Shown piece after piece: positions 32,561 to 41,167 of a stretch of 64,000 nt of DNA; positions within the stretch are counted from its first letter, which is position 1, and every line of letters begins with the position of its first letter. This DNA is from Komagataeibacter sp. FNDCF1 (GTDB taxonomy: Bacteria > Pseudomonadota > Alphaproteobacteria > Acetobacterales > Acetobacteraceae): the NCBI RefSeq assembly GCF_021295335.1, contig NZ_JAIWOT010000001.1, positions 2,141,001 through 2,205,000 of the forward strand, read 5' to 3'. The notes under the pieces were generated by a model that had not been told where the DNA came from, ran no database searches, and worked only from the letters and a program-made list of their open reading frames with translations. Position numbers and translations under genes: made by a program.

Positions 32561-33907
32561 CTACAGTCCGCACCACCCCAGAACAAGGCACATGCCCAGC
32601 CCCGCGACCCCGATCAGGGTCTCGATCACCGACCAGGTACGCAGGGTCTGCGCCACGCTCAGCCCCAGCGCATCGCGCACCTGCCAGAAGCCGGAATCGT
32701 TCATCGGGCCGAACATGACCGCCCCCGCCCCCGTAGCCAGCACCAGCAGTTCGGGCGAAGCACCCGACCCATGCGCCATGATGGGGGCGACAATCCCCGC
32801 CGTGGTGCTCATGGCCACGGTGGCCGACCCCACAGCCAGGCGCATGCCCGCCGCCAGCCCCCATGCCAGGATGAGCAGCGGCACATGCATGTTCACCGCC
32901 GCGCGGGCGATCGCATCCGAAATGCCGCTATCCATCAGTTCCGCGCCAAAGCCGCCCCCCGCCCCGATCATGAGCAGCAGGCCGGCCAGCGGGCCAAGGC
33001 ACTGGCTGGAATAGCCAAGAATCTGCTCGCGCGTCAGCCCGCGCCGCAGCCCCAGCGTCCAGAATGACAGCAGGGCCGCCAGCGCCAGCCCCACATTCGG
33101 ATCCCCCACAAAGCGCAGAACCACCGCCCACCATGCCGCCTGCGCGCCCATGAAGCGTGTGGCCGACCCCGCCAGCATCAGCACCATGGGGGCCAGGATG
33201 GTGAACAGCGTGATGCCGAAGCCCGGCAGGTCGCCGCTGGCGCGGCTGGATGCCGCATGCTGGCTGGCAGCCTGCGCCCCGGCATCGGGTGGCAGGCGCG
33301 GCACGATGAAGCGGGCATAGAGCGGGCCGGAAATGATCGCCACCGGCACGCTGACCAGAACCCCCAGCCAGATCAGGCGGCCGATATCGGCATGATAGGC
33401 CGCAAGGGCGAACATGGTGCCGGGATGGGGCGGCATGTAGCCCTGCACCACGGACAGGGCCGCCGTAACCGGCAGCGCCACGTGCAGCAGCGGCATCCGG
33501 GTCCGCTTTGCAATGGAAAAGGCCAGCGGCACCAGAATGACAAAGCCCACGGTAAAGAAGACCGACAACCCGACCAGCAGGCCGATCACCATCATCGCCC
33601 AGTCAAGCCGCCGCGCCCCGGCCAGCGACACCACGGTCATGGCGATACGGTCGGCCCCGCCTGACACCTCCAGCATCTTGCCCAGCATGGTGCCAAGCGC
33701 AATGACGGAGGCGATCTGCCCCAGTACCTGCCCGGCACCACTTTCAAACGACGTCACGGCCCGGGTCGCGGGCATGCCCGCGGCAAGGCCCAGCAGCATG
33801 GACGCGATGAACAGCGCCAGGAACGGGTTGAGCTTGACCCGCTCGATCAGGAAAACGACAACACATATGGCCATGACAGCCAGTAACAGGGCCATGCCGA
33901 CCGACAT
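32561..33907 (-). CDS. GntP-family gluconate/sugar-acid:H+ symporter
   Basis: 448-residue polytopic protein with about 12 hydrophobic segments. GQIASVIALGTMLGKMLEVSGGADRIA, QGYMPPHPGTM and GSATVAMSTTAGIVAPIM are typical GntP/GntT family segments. Import of gluconate or a related acid fits acetic acid bacteria, which oxidise glucose in the periplasm; the exact substrate is inferred. It begins 26 bp after the stop of the outer-membrane factor gene and could share its transcript. Confidence 0.88.
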   Translation of the reverse strand: MSVGMALLLAVMAICVVVFLIERVKLNPFLALFIASMLLGLAAGMPATRAVTSFESGAGQVLGQIASVIALGTMLGKMLEVSGGADRIAMTVVSLAGARRLDWAMMVIGLLVGLSVFFTVGFVILVPLAFSIAKRTRMPLLHVALPVTAALSVVQGYMPPHPGTMFALAAYHADIGRLIWLGVLVSVPVAIISGPLYARFIVPRLPPDAGAQAASQHAASSRASGDLPGFGITLFTILAPMVLMLAGSATRFMGAQAAWWAVVLRFVGDPNVGLALAALLSFWTLGLRRGLTREQILGYSSQCLGPLAGLLLMIGAGGGFGAELMDSGISDAIARAAVNMHVPLLILAWGLAAGMRLAVGSATVAMSTTAGIVAPIMAHGSGASPELLVLATGAGAVMFGPMNDSGFWQVRDALGLSVAQTLRTWSVIETLIGVAGLGMCLVLGWCGL

Positions 33908-33933
33908 TGCTGCTTCCCCCCTGACGGCGCGCC

Positions 33934-35376
33934 CTAGCGTGAAACCGGCGTGGCCTGCTCCCAGCCCCCGCCCAGCGCGCGGGCAAGCTGTATGGTGGCG
34001 GTGGTGCGCGCATCGTGATTGGCCAGCACATCGCCCTGCGCGTCCAGTGCCGCCATGCGGGCACGCATTACGTCGCCCAGGGTGCGCTGCCCCCCGGCAT
34101 ACAGTCCGGCCAGATCATGCGCAACCTGCCCGGCCTGCGCCTGCGCCCGGGTCAGTTCCGTGTCCCGGCTGTCCAGGTTCAGCCGGTTTTCATACCCGTC
34201 CTCCACCTCCGCCAGCGCGCGCAGCAGGCTCTGGTCATAGCCTGCCACCGCCGCATCCAGCCGGGCACTGGCGGCATGGATGCGCGCCTGCACACGATTG
34301 GCGGTAAAGATGGGCAGGTAGGTGGTCAGCGCGATCAGCCCGCCCGTGCCCGACATGCCGGGAATGCCGTCAAAGCGCAGTCGCCCGTCGCCACCAAAGA
34401 ACTCCAGCCCGAAGCGGGGCAGCAGGTCGGTTTTCGCACTTTTCAGCCGGTTGAGCGCCGCATCGACCTGATCGCGCCGGGCACGGATGTCCGGCCTGCG
34501 TTCCAGCACGGTATCGGGCATCTGGCCCACCGGGGCTGGGGGCAGGTAATAGGCGGGCGGCGGCGGCAGGTCGGGCAGCCCCTCGGGCAGTTGCCCCGAC
34601 AGCACGGCCAGACGCCTGCGCACCAGGTCAAGGCGGGCCACAAGCATGGGCCTGCGCGCCCGCAGGCCGGAAAGTTTCTGGTCAATTTCCGTCACATCCG
34701 CCGTCGTGGCCTGGCCGGAGGTGAAACGGGCCTGCCCATAACCGCGCAGCTGCTCCAGCAGGGCAATGCCACGATCGGTCAGCGCGATCTGGCGCTGCAG
34801 CCCCTGCGCCTGCAGGTAGTTGCTGGCGGCATCGGCGGCAATGACCATCTGCACGCCGTGGAAATACTCCTCCTCGGCCTTCACACCTGCTTTCGCCGCC
34901 TTCACGTCCGCATGGCGGCCGCCGAACAGGTCCGGCTCCCATGATGCGGTGATACCGGCCAGATGCCCGTCCGTACCCGGGTCATTGGCGGGCAGGTTGT
35001 AGGGATTGCGCCAGTCCACGCCACCACCCAGCATGTTGCCCGTGGCCCCGACGGTGGGGTACAGCGCCGATTTCGCCACCGTGCGCAGCGCACGCGCCTC
35101 ACGCACCCGGTCGCGCGCCATGCGGATGTCGGGGCTGGCGGCAAGTGCGGTTTCCACCGCGCGGGTCAGGGCCGGGTCATGCCAGGCTTCCCACCAGCGT
35201 GTCAGGTCGGTTGCGGGCACACCCACCGCCGGCTCCTGCTGCTGCGCAAACTGCCGGGGCACCTTTACATGCGATGGCGGTACGTGCGTATGGAAGGGTG
35301 AACACCCCGCCACCAGCCCCACGGCCACCGCAAGCCCCGCCGTGCTGGCAAACTGCGCCAATCTGTTCCTCATCAT
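33934..35376 (-). CDS. NodT-family outer-membrane efflux lipoprotein (TolC-like)
   Basis: 480 residues. Start ATG 35376 overlaps the upstream permease stop as ATGA, with AAGGCAGGA upstream; longer readings overlap the permease. Lipobox LVAG|C25. The paired TolC-type repeats are visible as long helical stretches and LERRPDIRARRDQVDAALNRLKSAKTDLLPRFGL. It should form the outer-membrane duct for the HlyD-ABC exporter encoded just upstream. Confidence 0.9.
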   Translation of the reverse strand: MMRNRLAQFASTAGLAVAVGLVAGCSPFHTHVPPSHVKVPRQFAQQQEPAVGVPATDLTRWWEAWHDPALTRAVETALAASPDIRMARDRVREARALRTVAKSALYPTVGATGNMLGGGVDWRNPYNLPANDPGTDGHLAGITASWEPDLFGGRHADVKAAKAGVKAEEEYFHGVQMVIAADAASNYLQAQGLQRQIALTDRGIALLEQLRGYGQARFTSGQATTADVTEIDQKLSGLRARRPMLVARLDLVRRRLAVLSGQLPEGLPDLPPPPAYYLPPAPVGQMPDTVLERRPDIRARRDQVDAALNRLKSAKTDLLPRFGLEFFGGDGRLRFDGIPGMSGTGGLIALTTYLPIFTANRVQARIHAASARLDAAVAGYDQSLLRALAEVEDGYENRLNLDSRDTELTRAQAQAGQVAHDLAGLYAGGQRTLGDVMRARMAALDAQGDVLANHDARTTATIQLARALGGGWEQATPVSR

Positions 35377-36500
35377 TCCTGCCTTGCCAACATGGACCTG
35401 AAGCGCGTGAGCGCGAATGCTAGAAATACAATGCCCGTCACCGTCACGGTCAGCAGCGGCAGCATGATCGCGTCCAGTCCCGCGCCACGGTACAGAATGG
35501 CCTGTGACAGGTTGACGAACTGCGTGGTGGGCAGGAAGCGCACCACCACCTGCATGAACCGCGGCATGCTCTCCACCGGGGTCGCGGCACCCGAAAGCAG
35601 GTACGCCACCGCATAGACCGGCACCACCAGCAACCCGAACTGCGGCATGGTGGGGGCCACCGTCGCCAGCATGATGCCCAGCGCCGTGGCCGAAAACAGG
35701 TACAGCAGCGAACACGCGCCAAACAGCGCGACCGACCCCGCCAGCGGCACGCCCAGCCATGCATGCACGACCAGCCACAGCGACAGCATGGCACCGACAA
35801 AGATGACCAGCCCGTTGGTGATGATCTTGGCCACCGCGATCTCGCTGGCGCTGACGGGCATGACCAGCAGGTGTTCCAGCGTACCATGCTCGCGCTCACG
35901 GATCACCGCCGCCCCCACCAGCACGATGGACAGGATGGTGATGTTGGTCACGATCTGCATGACCGAGGTGAACCAGCTGGATTCACTGTTGGGGTTGAAG
36001 CGGATACGGCTGGTTGCGCGGAAGGGTATCTGGTCGACCACCGCGGGCGCGTGCAGCATGTCATCCACCTCCCCCAGCAGTATCTCGTTGAGATATTCCG
36101 TGCCCAGCCCCGCCTGCGTCATGGCCGTGGCATCCACGCGCAGCTGCACGGCGGGGGTGCGGCCTGCCAGTACGTCCGCCTCGAAACGGGGCGGGATATC
36201 GACGATGAAGATGTAATCCCCCCGGTCCATCCCCCGCAGCGCCCCGGCCCGGTCCACCAGCACGGGGGGCTTGAAATAGGGCGGCAGGACGGCATCGCGC
36301 ATGCGGCGCGACAGGGTGGAGTGATCCTCGTCAATGAAGGCGATGGTGGCGTTGGAGACTTCCACCTTCACCCCGTTGGCCACCAGCAGCACGCCCGCGC
36401 TGAAGGCGAACACGATCAACCCCAGCAGCACGCGGTCATGCACCAGGCTGCGCAGTTCCTTGCCACACAGCAGACCGACATTGAGCAGCCAGCGCATCAT
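35373..36500 (-). CDS. ABC-2 type permease (YhhJ-like)
   Basis: 375 residues: an N-terminal membrane helix (about 25-45), a ~140-residue extracytoplasmic domain, then five or six helices with the ABC-2 signature around EREHGTLEHLLVMPVSASEIAVAKI. Sequence and position match E. coli YhhJ, the third gene of the yhiI-rbbA-yhhJ set. It follows the RbbA-like gene by 4 bp and is coupled to the efflux duct gene. Substrate unknown. Confidence 0.88.
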   Translation of the reverse strand: MMRWLLNVGLLCGKELRSLVHDRVLLGLIVFAFSAGVLLVANGVKVEVSNATIAFIDEDHSTLSRRMRDAVLPPYFKPPVLVDRAGALRGMDRGDYIFIVDIPPRFEADVLAGRTPAVQLRVDATAMTQAGLGTEYLNEILLGEVDDMLHAPAVVDQIPFRATSRIRFNPNSESSWFTSVMQIVTNITILSIVLVGAAVIREREHGTLEHLLVMPVSASEIAVAKIITNGLVIFVGAMLSLWLVVHAWLGVPLAGSVALFGACSLLYLFSATALGIMLATVAPTMPQFGLLVVPVYAVAYLLSGAATPVESMPRFMQVVVRFLPTTQFVNLSQAILYRGAGLDAIMLPLLTVTVTGIVFLAFALTRFRSMLARQE

Positions 36501-36504
36501 GGCG

Positions 36505-39294
36505 TCATGCTTCCTGTTTCTTCAGCAGCAGGCGGGCGGCCATCATGTAGCTGGCGGCAAAAAGCCCCAGCATCAGGTACATGTTCCAGAAGCTGCCAAC
36601 CCCCAGCCCCTTGGTAAAGCTGCCAAGGCTGATCAGCTGGTACCATGCCGCGGGAAAGCCCAGCCCCACCAGTCGGCTGGCCCCCGTAAGGGTGGACGCC
36701 GGATAGAGCAGACCCGAGAAGTTGACCGCCGGGATCAGGCACAGGATGGACGTACCGAAAATCGCCGCCACCTGCGAACTGACAAAGGTGGAAATCAGCA
36801 GCCCCAGCCCCGTGGCCGAAAGCACGAACAGCACCCCGCCAAGCGTCAGCGCCAGCAGCGACCCCTTGAGCGGCACGCCCAGAACCACCACCGCCACAAG
36901 CACCAGCATGAAATAGCTGAGTGTCGCCAGCGCGACATAGGGCGCCTGCTTGCCCATGAGATACTGCCCGACCGAGGCGGGCGAGGCATAGAGATTGACG
37001 ATGGAGCCCACTTCCTTCTCCCGCACCACGCCCAGCGCCGTGAGCATGGTGGGGATCAGGATCAGCGCCAGCATGATCACGCCCGGCGTCATGGCGTAGA
37101 TGCTGCGGAATTCCTGGTTATAGGAAAAACGGGGTTCCACCGTGATGGGCATGGCGGCCTGCCGTGGCAGTTCCCGGCCCAGTGTCGCGGCATATCCGGC
37201 CATGACCCCGGTGGCGTACGCACGCACGTTTGCCGCCAGGAACGGGACCGCGCCGTCAATGATGACCCCGATTTCGGGCCTGCGCCCGGCTTCCATGTCG
37301 CGCGCGAAGCCTGCGGGAATATCCAGCGCCATCTTCGCACGCCCGTGGCGTATGCTCCGGTCCAGCGCATCCGCATCGGCCACCGGGGCCAGTTCATGGA
37401 AATAGGCCGACCCCCGGAAGCTGTCGACAAGCTGGCGGCTGATGGTGGTCCGGTCATGGTCGGCAACGGTAAAGCCCACGCCTTCCACATCGAATGAAAT
37501 GCTGGATGCCGCAACCACCAGCAGGATCAGCGGGCCGACCAGCGCAAAGGTCAGCCGCAGCCGGTCACGCAGCAGTTCGACCGCCTCGCGCCGGGCAAAG
37601 GCCCATGCGCGTGGCAGCCAGCCCCCGCCCACATGGCCAAAGCGGGCGGTGAGCCGGGCGGCCAGTAAGTGCCCGCGCGTGGGGGCATGCCGTGGTGCGG
37701 GACGGGTCCGGGCATCCGTCGCCGCCTCGGCATCCTGCAGGTAGGCGATGAAGGCTGCTTCCAGCGTGGGGGCGCCGCGCTTTTTTACCAGTTCGGCGGG
37801 CGTGCCCACGGCCAGCACATGGCCGCGATGCATGAGCGAGATCCGGTCGCACCGCGCGGCCTCGTTCATGAAATGGGTCGAGACGAAAATCGTCACATGC
37901 CCCTCACGCGACAGGCGGATCAGATGCCGCCAGAACATGTCGCGCGCGGCGGGGTCCACGCCGGATGTCGGCTCGTCAAGGATCAGGATCTCGGGATTGT
38001 TGATGCATGCCGCCGCCAGTTGCAGGCGCTGGCGTATGCCCAGCGGCAGGGAGGCGGGGCTGACATCGGCGTAGTCCCGCAGTTCGAACGAATCGAGCGA
38101 CTGCTCGACCATCCGCACGGCTTTTGCCGCCGGGATGCGGTACAGCCGCGCCTGCAGCATGAGGTTCTGGCGCACGGTCAGTTCCTCATACAGCGAGAAC
38201 GCCTGCGACATGTACCCGATCCGCATGCGGGTCTTCATGTCGCCCGCCGTGATCTGTTCGCCAAACAGTTTTGCCGTGCCGCTGGTCACGTCCAGCAGGC
38301 CGGTCAGCATCTTCATGGTGGTGGACTTGCCACAGCCGTTGGAGCCCAGGAAGCCGAAGATCTCGCCGCGGCTGATGGTAAAGCTCACGTCACTCACCGC
38401 CGTGAAGCTGCCGAAGCGGCGGGTCAGGTGCGCGGCCTCGATCGCGGGCGGACCGCCGGGATCGGTGTAGGGGGGGATGGACAGGCCCCCTTCCTGCGGG
38501 CGGCGCCCCTGCGGCAGGAGCGAGATATAGGCCGCTTCCAGTGATTTCGTATGCGTGCGCTCAAGCACGTGCTGCGTGCGGTCACTGACCAGTACCTTGC
38601 CACTGTCCATGGCCACCAGCCATGAAAACCGCTCCGCCTCCTCCATATACGCGGTCGAGACAATGACGGTCATGGACGGCCGTTCGGCACGCAGCTGGTC
38701 CACCAGTGTCCAGAACTGCTGGCGCGAGAGCGGATCGACGCCGGTTGTCGGTTCATCCAGGATCAGCAGGTCAGGGTCATGCACCAGCGCGCAGCACAGG
38801 CTGACCTTCTGCTTCATGCCGCCCGAAAGGTGGCCTGCCGCCCGGTCGGGAAAGGGGGCCAGGCCCGTGGCGTCCAGCAGGCGCTGGATGCGCGCGTCAC
38901 GCGCGCTGGCATCCATGCCGAACAGGCGGGCGAAGAAGTCGATGTTTTCCCAGACCGACAGGGTGGGATACAGGTTGCGCCCCAGCCCCTGCGGCATGAA
39001 GGCGACACGCGGCAGGAACCCTTCGCGCGTGTGGCGGTCACCCATGTCCGCCCCCAGCACCCGCACCGTACCGGACTGGAGTTTGCGCACGCCCGCGATC
39101 AGCCCCAGCAGGGTGGACTTTCCCACCCCGTCCGGCCCGACCAGGCCGATGGTGGTGCCCGCAGGCAGGTCCAGCGTCACATCATCCAGCGCCGTGACCG
39201 CGCCGTAGCGGTGCGTGACCCCCGTGATGGCAATGCCTGGTGCCGGTGACCCCGGGGGCGCGGGCGGGGGATTATGCGGCGCCTGCCCGGTCAT
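36505..39294 (-). CDS. RbbA-like double ATPase-permease fusion
   Basis: 929 residues: two ABC ATPase domains fused to an ABC-2 permease. NBD1 has Walker A GPDGVGKST (about 53-61), signature LSGGMKQKV and Walker B LLILDEPTTGVD. NBD2 has Walker A GSNGCGKST (about 316) and LILDEPTSGVDP, but its signature is degenerate (SLPLGIRQRLQL, no LSGG). The C-terminal ~350 residues hold a periplasmic domain and about six helices. Start ATG 39294 overlaps the HlyD gene stop as ATGA. Pump core of a tripartite exporter. Confidence 0.9.
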   Translation of the reverse strand: MTGQAPHNPPPAPPGSPAPGIAITGVTHRYGAVTALDDVTLDLPAGTTIGLVGPDGVGKSTLLGLIAGVRKLQSGTVRVLGADMGDRHTREGFLPRVAFMPQGLGRNLYPTLSVWENIDFFARLFGMDASARDARIQRLLDATGLAPFPDRAAGHLSGGMKQKVSLCCALVHDPDLLILDEPTTGVDPLSRQQFWTLVDQLRAERPSMTVIVSTAYMEEAERFSWLVAMDSGKVLVSDRTQHVLERTHTKSLEAAYISLLPQGRRPQEGGLSIPPYTDPGGPPAIEAAHLTRRFGSFTAVSDVSFTISRGEIFGFLGSNGCGKSTTMKMLTGLLDVTSGTAKLFGEQITAGDMKTRMRIGYMSQAFSLYEELTVRQNLMLQARLYRIPAAKAVRMVEQSLDSFELRDYADVSPASLPLGIRQRLQLAAACINNPEILILDEPTSGVDPAARDMFWRHLIRLSREGHVTIFVSTHFMNEAARCDRISLMHRGHVLAVGTPAELVKKRGAPTLEAAFIAYLQDAEAATDARTRPAPRHAPTRGHLLAARLTARFGHVGGGWLPRAWAFARREAVELLRDRLRLTFALVGPLILLVVAASSISFDVEGVGFTVADHDRTTISRQLVDSFRGSAYFHELAPVADADALDRSIRHGRAKMALDIPAGFARDMEAGRRPEIGVIIDGAVPFLAANVRAYATGVMAGYAATLGRELPRQAAMPITVEPRFSYNQEFRSIYAMTPGVIMLALILIPTMLTALGVVREKEVGSIVNLYASPASVGQYLMGKQAPYVALATLSYFMLVLVAVVVLGVPLKGSLLALTLGGVLFVLSATGLGLLISTFVSSQVAAIFGTSILCLIPAVNFSGLLYPASTLTGASRLVGLGFPAAWYQLISLGSFTKGLGVGSFWNMYLMLGLFAASYMMAARLLLKKQEA

Positions 39295-40277
39295 TGCGGG
39301 GCATCGGCCACATCAAGACCCGCGGGCCAGCGGGCGGCAGGATCGGTGCGGACATAGCCATCACCCGTCATGCCCGCCTTGAGCACGCTGCCATAGCGCC
39401 GGGCGGTGGCGGGGTCGACCCGCAGCTTGACGCGATAGACCAGCTTGTCGCGCTCGGTCGTGGTCTCGACATATTTGGGGGTGAACTGGGCCTCGGGCGA
39501 GACGAAGGAGATGGTGGCCGGGATCACCTGCTGGTGCAGCGCATCCAGTGCGATGCGCGCCTGGTCGCCCACATGCAGCCGGCCGGCCTGCTGCGATGGA
39601 TAGAATATGGTCAGGTACATGTCCGTCGGGTCCAGCAGCGAGGCCACACGCCCCCCACCGGGCAGGACCGCGCCCTGTTCCACGATACGGTATTCGATCC
39701 GCCCGGCCACGGGGGCACGGATGGTCATGTCATCCTCGGCGGACTGCGCCTGCGCCACCTGCGCGCGGGCCCCCTGCTCGGCAGCGCTGGCCGCATCGAC
39801 CGCGCGGGCGGCCGCACTTTCCCCCGCGGCGGCGGTATCAAGGCTGGTCTGGTGCTGGGACAGTTCCATGTCCGATACCAGATGCTGGCGGAACATGGTG
39901 CGCGCGTGTTCCAGGTCGAGCCGGGCAAGATTCAGCCCCGCCTGCCGTGCATCATGCTCCGCCCCCGCGCGGGCTACATTGGCCTGTGCCGCAAGCAGCT
40001 GGGCACGGGCGGCATCAAGACCGGCCTTCGTGCTGGCATCATCCTCACGCGCAAGTACCTGACCCGCCGTGACCACATCGCCTTCATGAAACGCAAGTTC
40101 GGTGATCCGGCCGGGATACTTCACCGCCACATCAATGCGCGCCAGTTCCAGCCGCCCGTTGGCACGCGCCAGCCCCGCCGGCAGTTCGCCACGGTGCTGG
40201 ACCACATACCATCCCACGCCACATCCCGCCGCCACGACAGCCACACCGGCGCCGACCGCCACATCACGCCACTTCAT
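39291..40277 (-). CDS. HlyD-family membrane fusion protein
   Basis: 328 residues from ATG 40277 (MKWRDV); GTG 40304 is possible. A signal anchor near residues 8-25 is followed by a lipoyl-like half (GRITELAFHEGDVVTAGQVLA), an Ala-rich coiled coil (about 80-180), the second lipoyl half (IRAPVAGRIEYRIVEQGAVLPGG) and a beta-barrel. It would bridge the RbbA-like pump and the outer-membrane duct. First structural gene of the exporter operon, 140 bp after marR. Confidence 0.9.
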   Translation of the reverse strand: MKWRDVAVGAGVAVVAAGCGVGWYVVQHRGELPAGLARANGRLELARIDVAVKYPGRITELAFHEGDVVTAGQVLAREDDASTKAGLDAARAQLLAAQANVARAGAEHDARQAGLNLARLDLEHARTMFRQHLVSDMELSQHQTSLDTAAAGESAAARAVDAASAAEQGARAQVAQAQSAEDDMTIRAPVAGRIEYRIVEQGAVLPGGGRVASLLDPTDMYLTIFYPSQQAGRLHVGDQARIALDALHQQVIPATISFVSPEAQFTPKYVETTTERDKLVYRVKLRVDPATARRYGSVLKAGMTGDGYVRTDPAARWPAGLDVADAPQ

Positions 40278-40417
40278 ACCGCATGCTTCTCCCGCCCGAC
40301 GCACAGGCCGACACGGAGCCGGAACAGTACATCATCCCCATTTACGTCCGCCCAGTACGGGCACCTTCCGCACCCGTTCTATAACACCGTGGCACGGAGG
40401 GAACTGACGCAGGTCAT

Positions 40418-40927
40418 TTACACCGTGCGTCCGGCGCAATGCGGGGCGTCGCCTTCCTCCATCACGGCTTCGGCCCGCCCCAGCACGCCGGCGAGCACCT
40501 GCATCATGGCGTGCACCCCGTCCGGTGGCTGGCCGTCGAGTATGCGGGCCTCCATGGCGGCACAGGTGGCGTGGAAGGTTTCGCACCTGCGCCTGCCGCG
40601 CGCGGTCAGGACCAGGTTCTTGGCGCGCCGGTCGTCATGGTCGGGGTGGCGTTCGACCATCCCCTCGCCTTCCAGCAGGTCCAGCACGCGCACCAGCGCC
40701 GAACTGTCGGTATTCATGGCATGGGCCAGGGTGCGCTGGCTGACCCCGTCGGGCAGCATCATGAGATAGGCGAGCGGGCGCATCATGGCCATGCTCATTC
40801 CTTCCGCCCGCAGGGCGCGGTCCAGCACGAGCCGCCACGTATTAGCAAGCCGCATGGTGAGGAAGGTCATCCTCATGTCCTCGAATCCCGCACCCCTGAT
40901 ATCGGGCAACGGCGAATGTCCGGTCAT
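40418..40927 (-). CDS. MarR-family transcriptional regulator
   Basis: 169 residues from ATG 40927 (MTGHSPLPD), with AGGGG 6 nt upstream; ATG 40933 is nearly equivalent, and the longer frame to 40993 is unlikely. Winged-helix region LPDGVSQRTLAHAMNTDSSALVRVLDLLEGEGMVERHPDHDDRRAKNLVLTARGRR is diagnostic. It is placed to control the exporter operon downstream and the divergent FUSC gene, whose promoter carries a MarR-like palindrome. Confidence 0.9.
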   Translation of the reverse strand: MTGHSPLPDIRGAGFEDMRMTFLTMRLANTWRLVLDRALRAEGMSMAMMRPLAYLMMLPDGVSQRTLAHAMNTDSSALVRVLDLLEGEGMVERHPDHDDRRAKNLVLTARGRRRCETFHATCAAMEARILDGQPPDGVHAMMQVLAGVLGRAEAVMEEGDAPHCAGRTV

Positions 40928-41057
40928 GTTCATCCCCTGCTGGTACCGGGCCGCCACGCCAGCGCCCATCCCTGCCCGATAGCATGACGGCACGGGACGA
41001 TCATGACCCCTTTATGCGATGGCTGCCCGGCGGGCCGGCCATGGTCCGCATATATAA

Positions 41058-41084
41058 TTGACATGGCATTAATTGTCATACAAT
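41058..41084 (+). promoter_or_regulatory. FUSC promoter with embedded MarR-type operator
   Basis: -35 TTGACA (perfect) and -10 TACAAT, 15 nt apart. The palindrome ATTGTCATACAAT (41072-41084) covers the -10, and TGACA-N10-TGTCA spans -35 to spacer. Bound MarR would block polymerase. Confidence 0.6.
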
Positions 41085-41167
41085 ACATTACGGTTCAATT
41101 CCCTTTATCTTCGCGCGGCATGCGTTATCAGGGAGTGCCCAAGCCGCAGCCGGGAGTCTGCACCTAC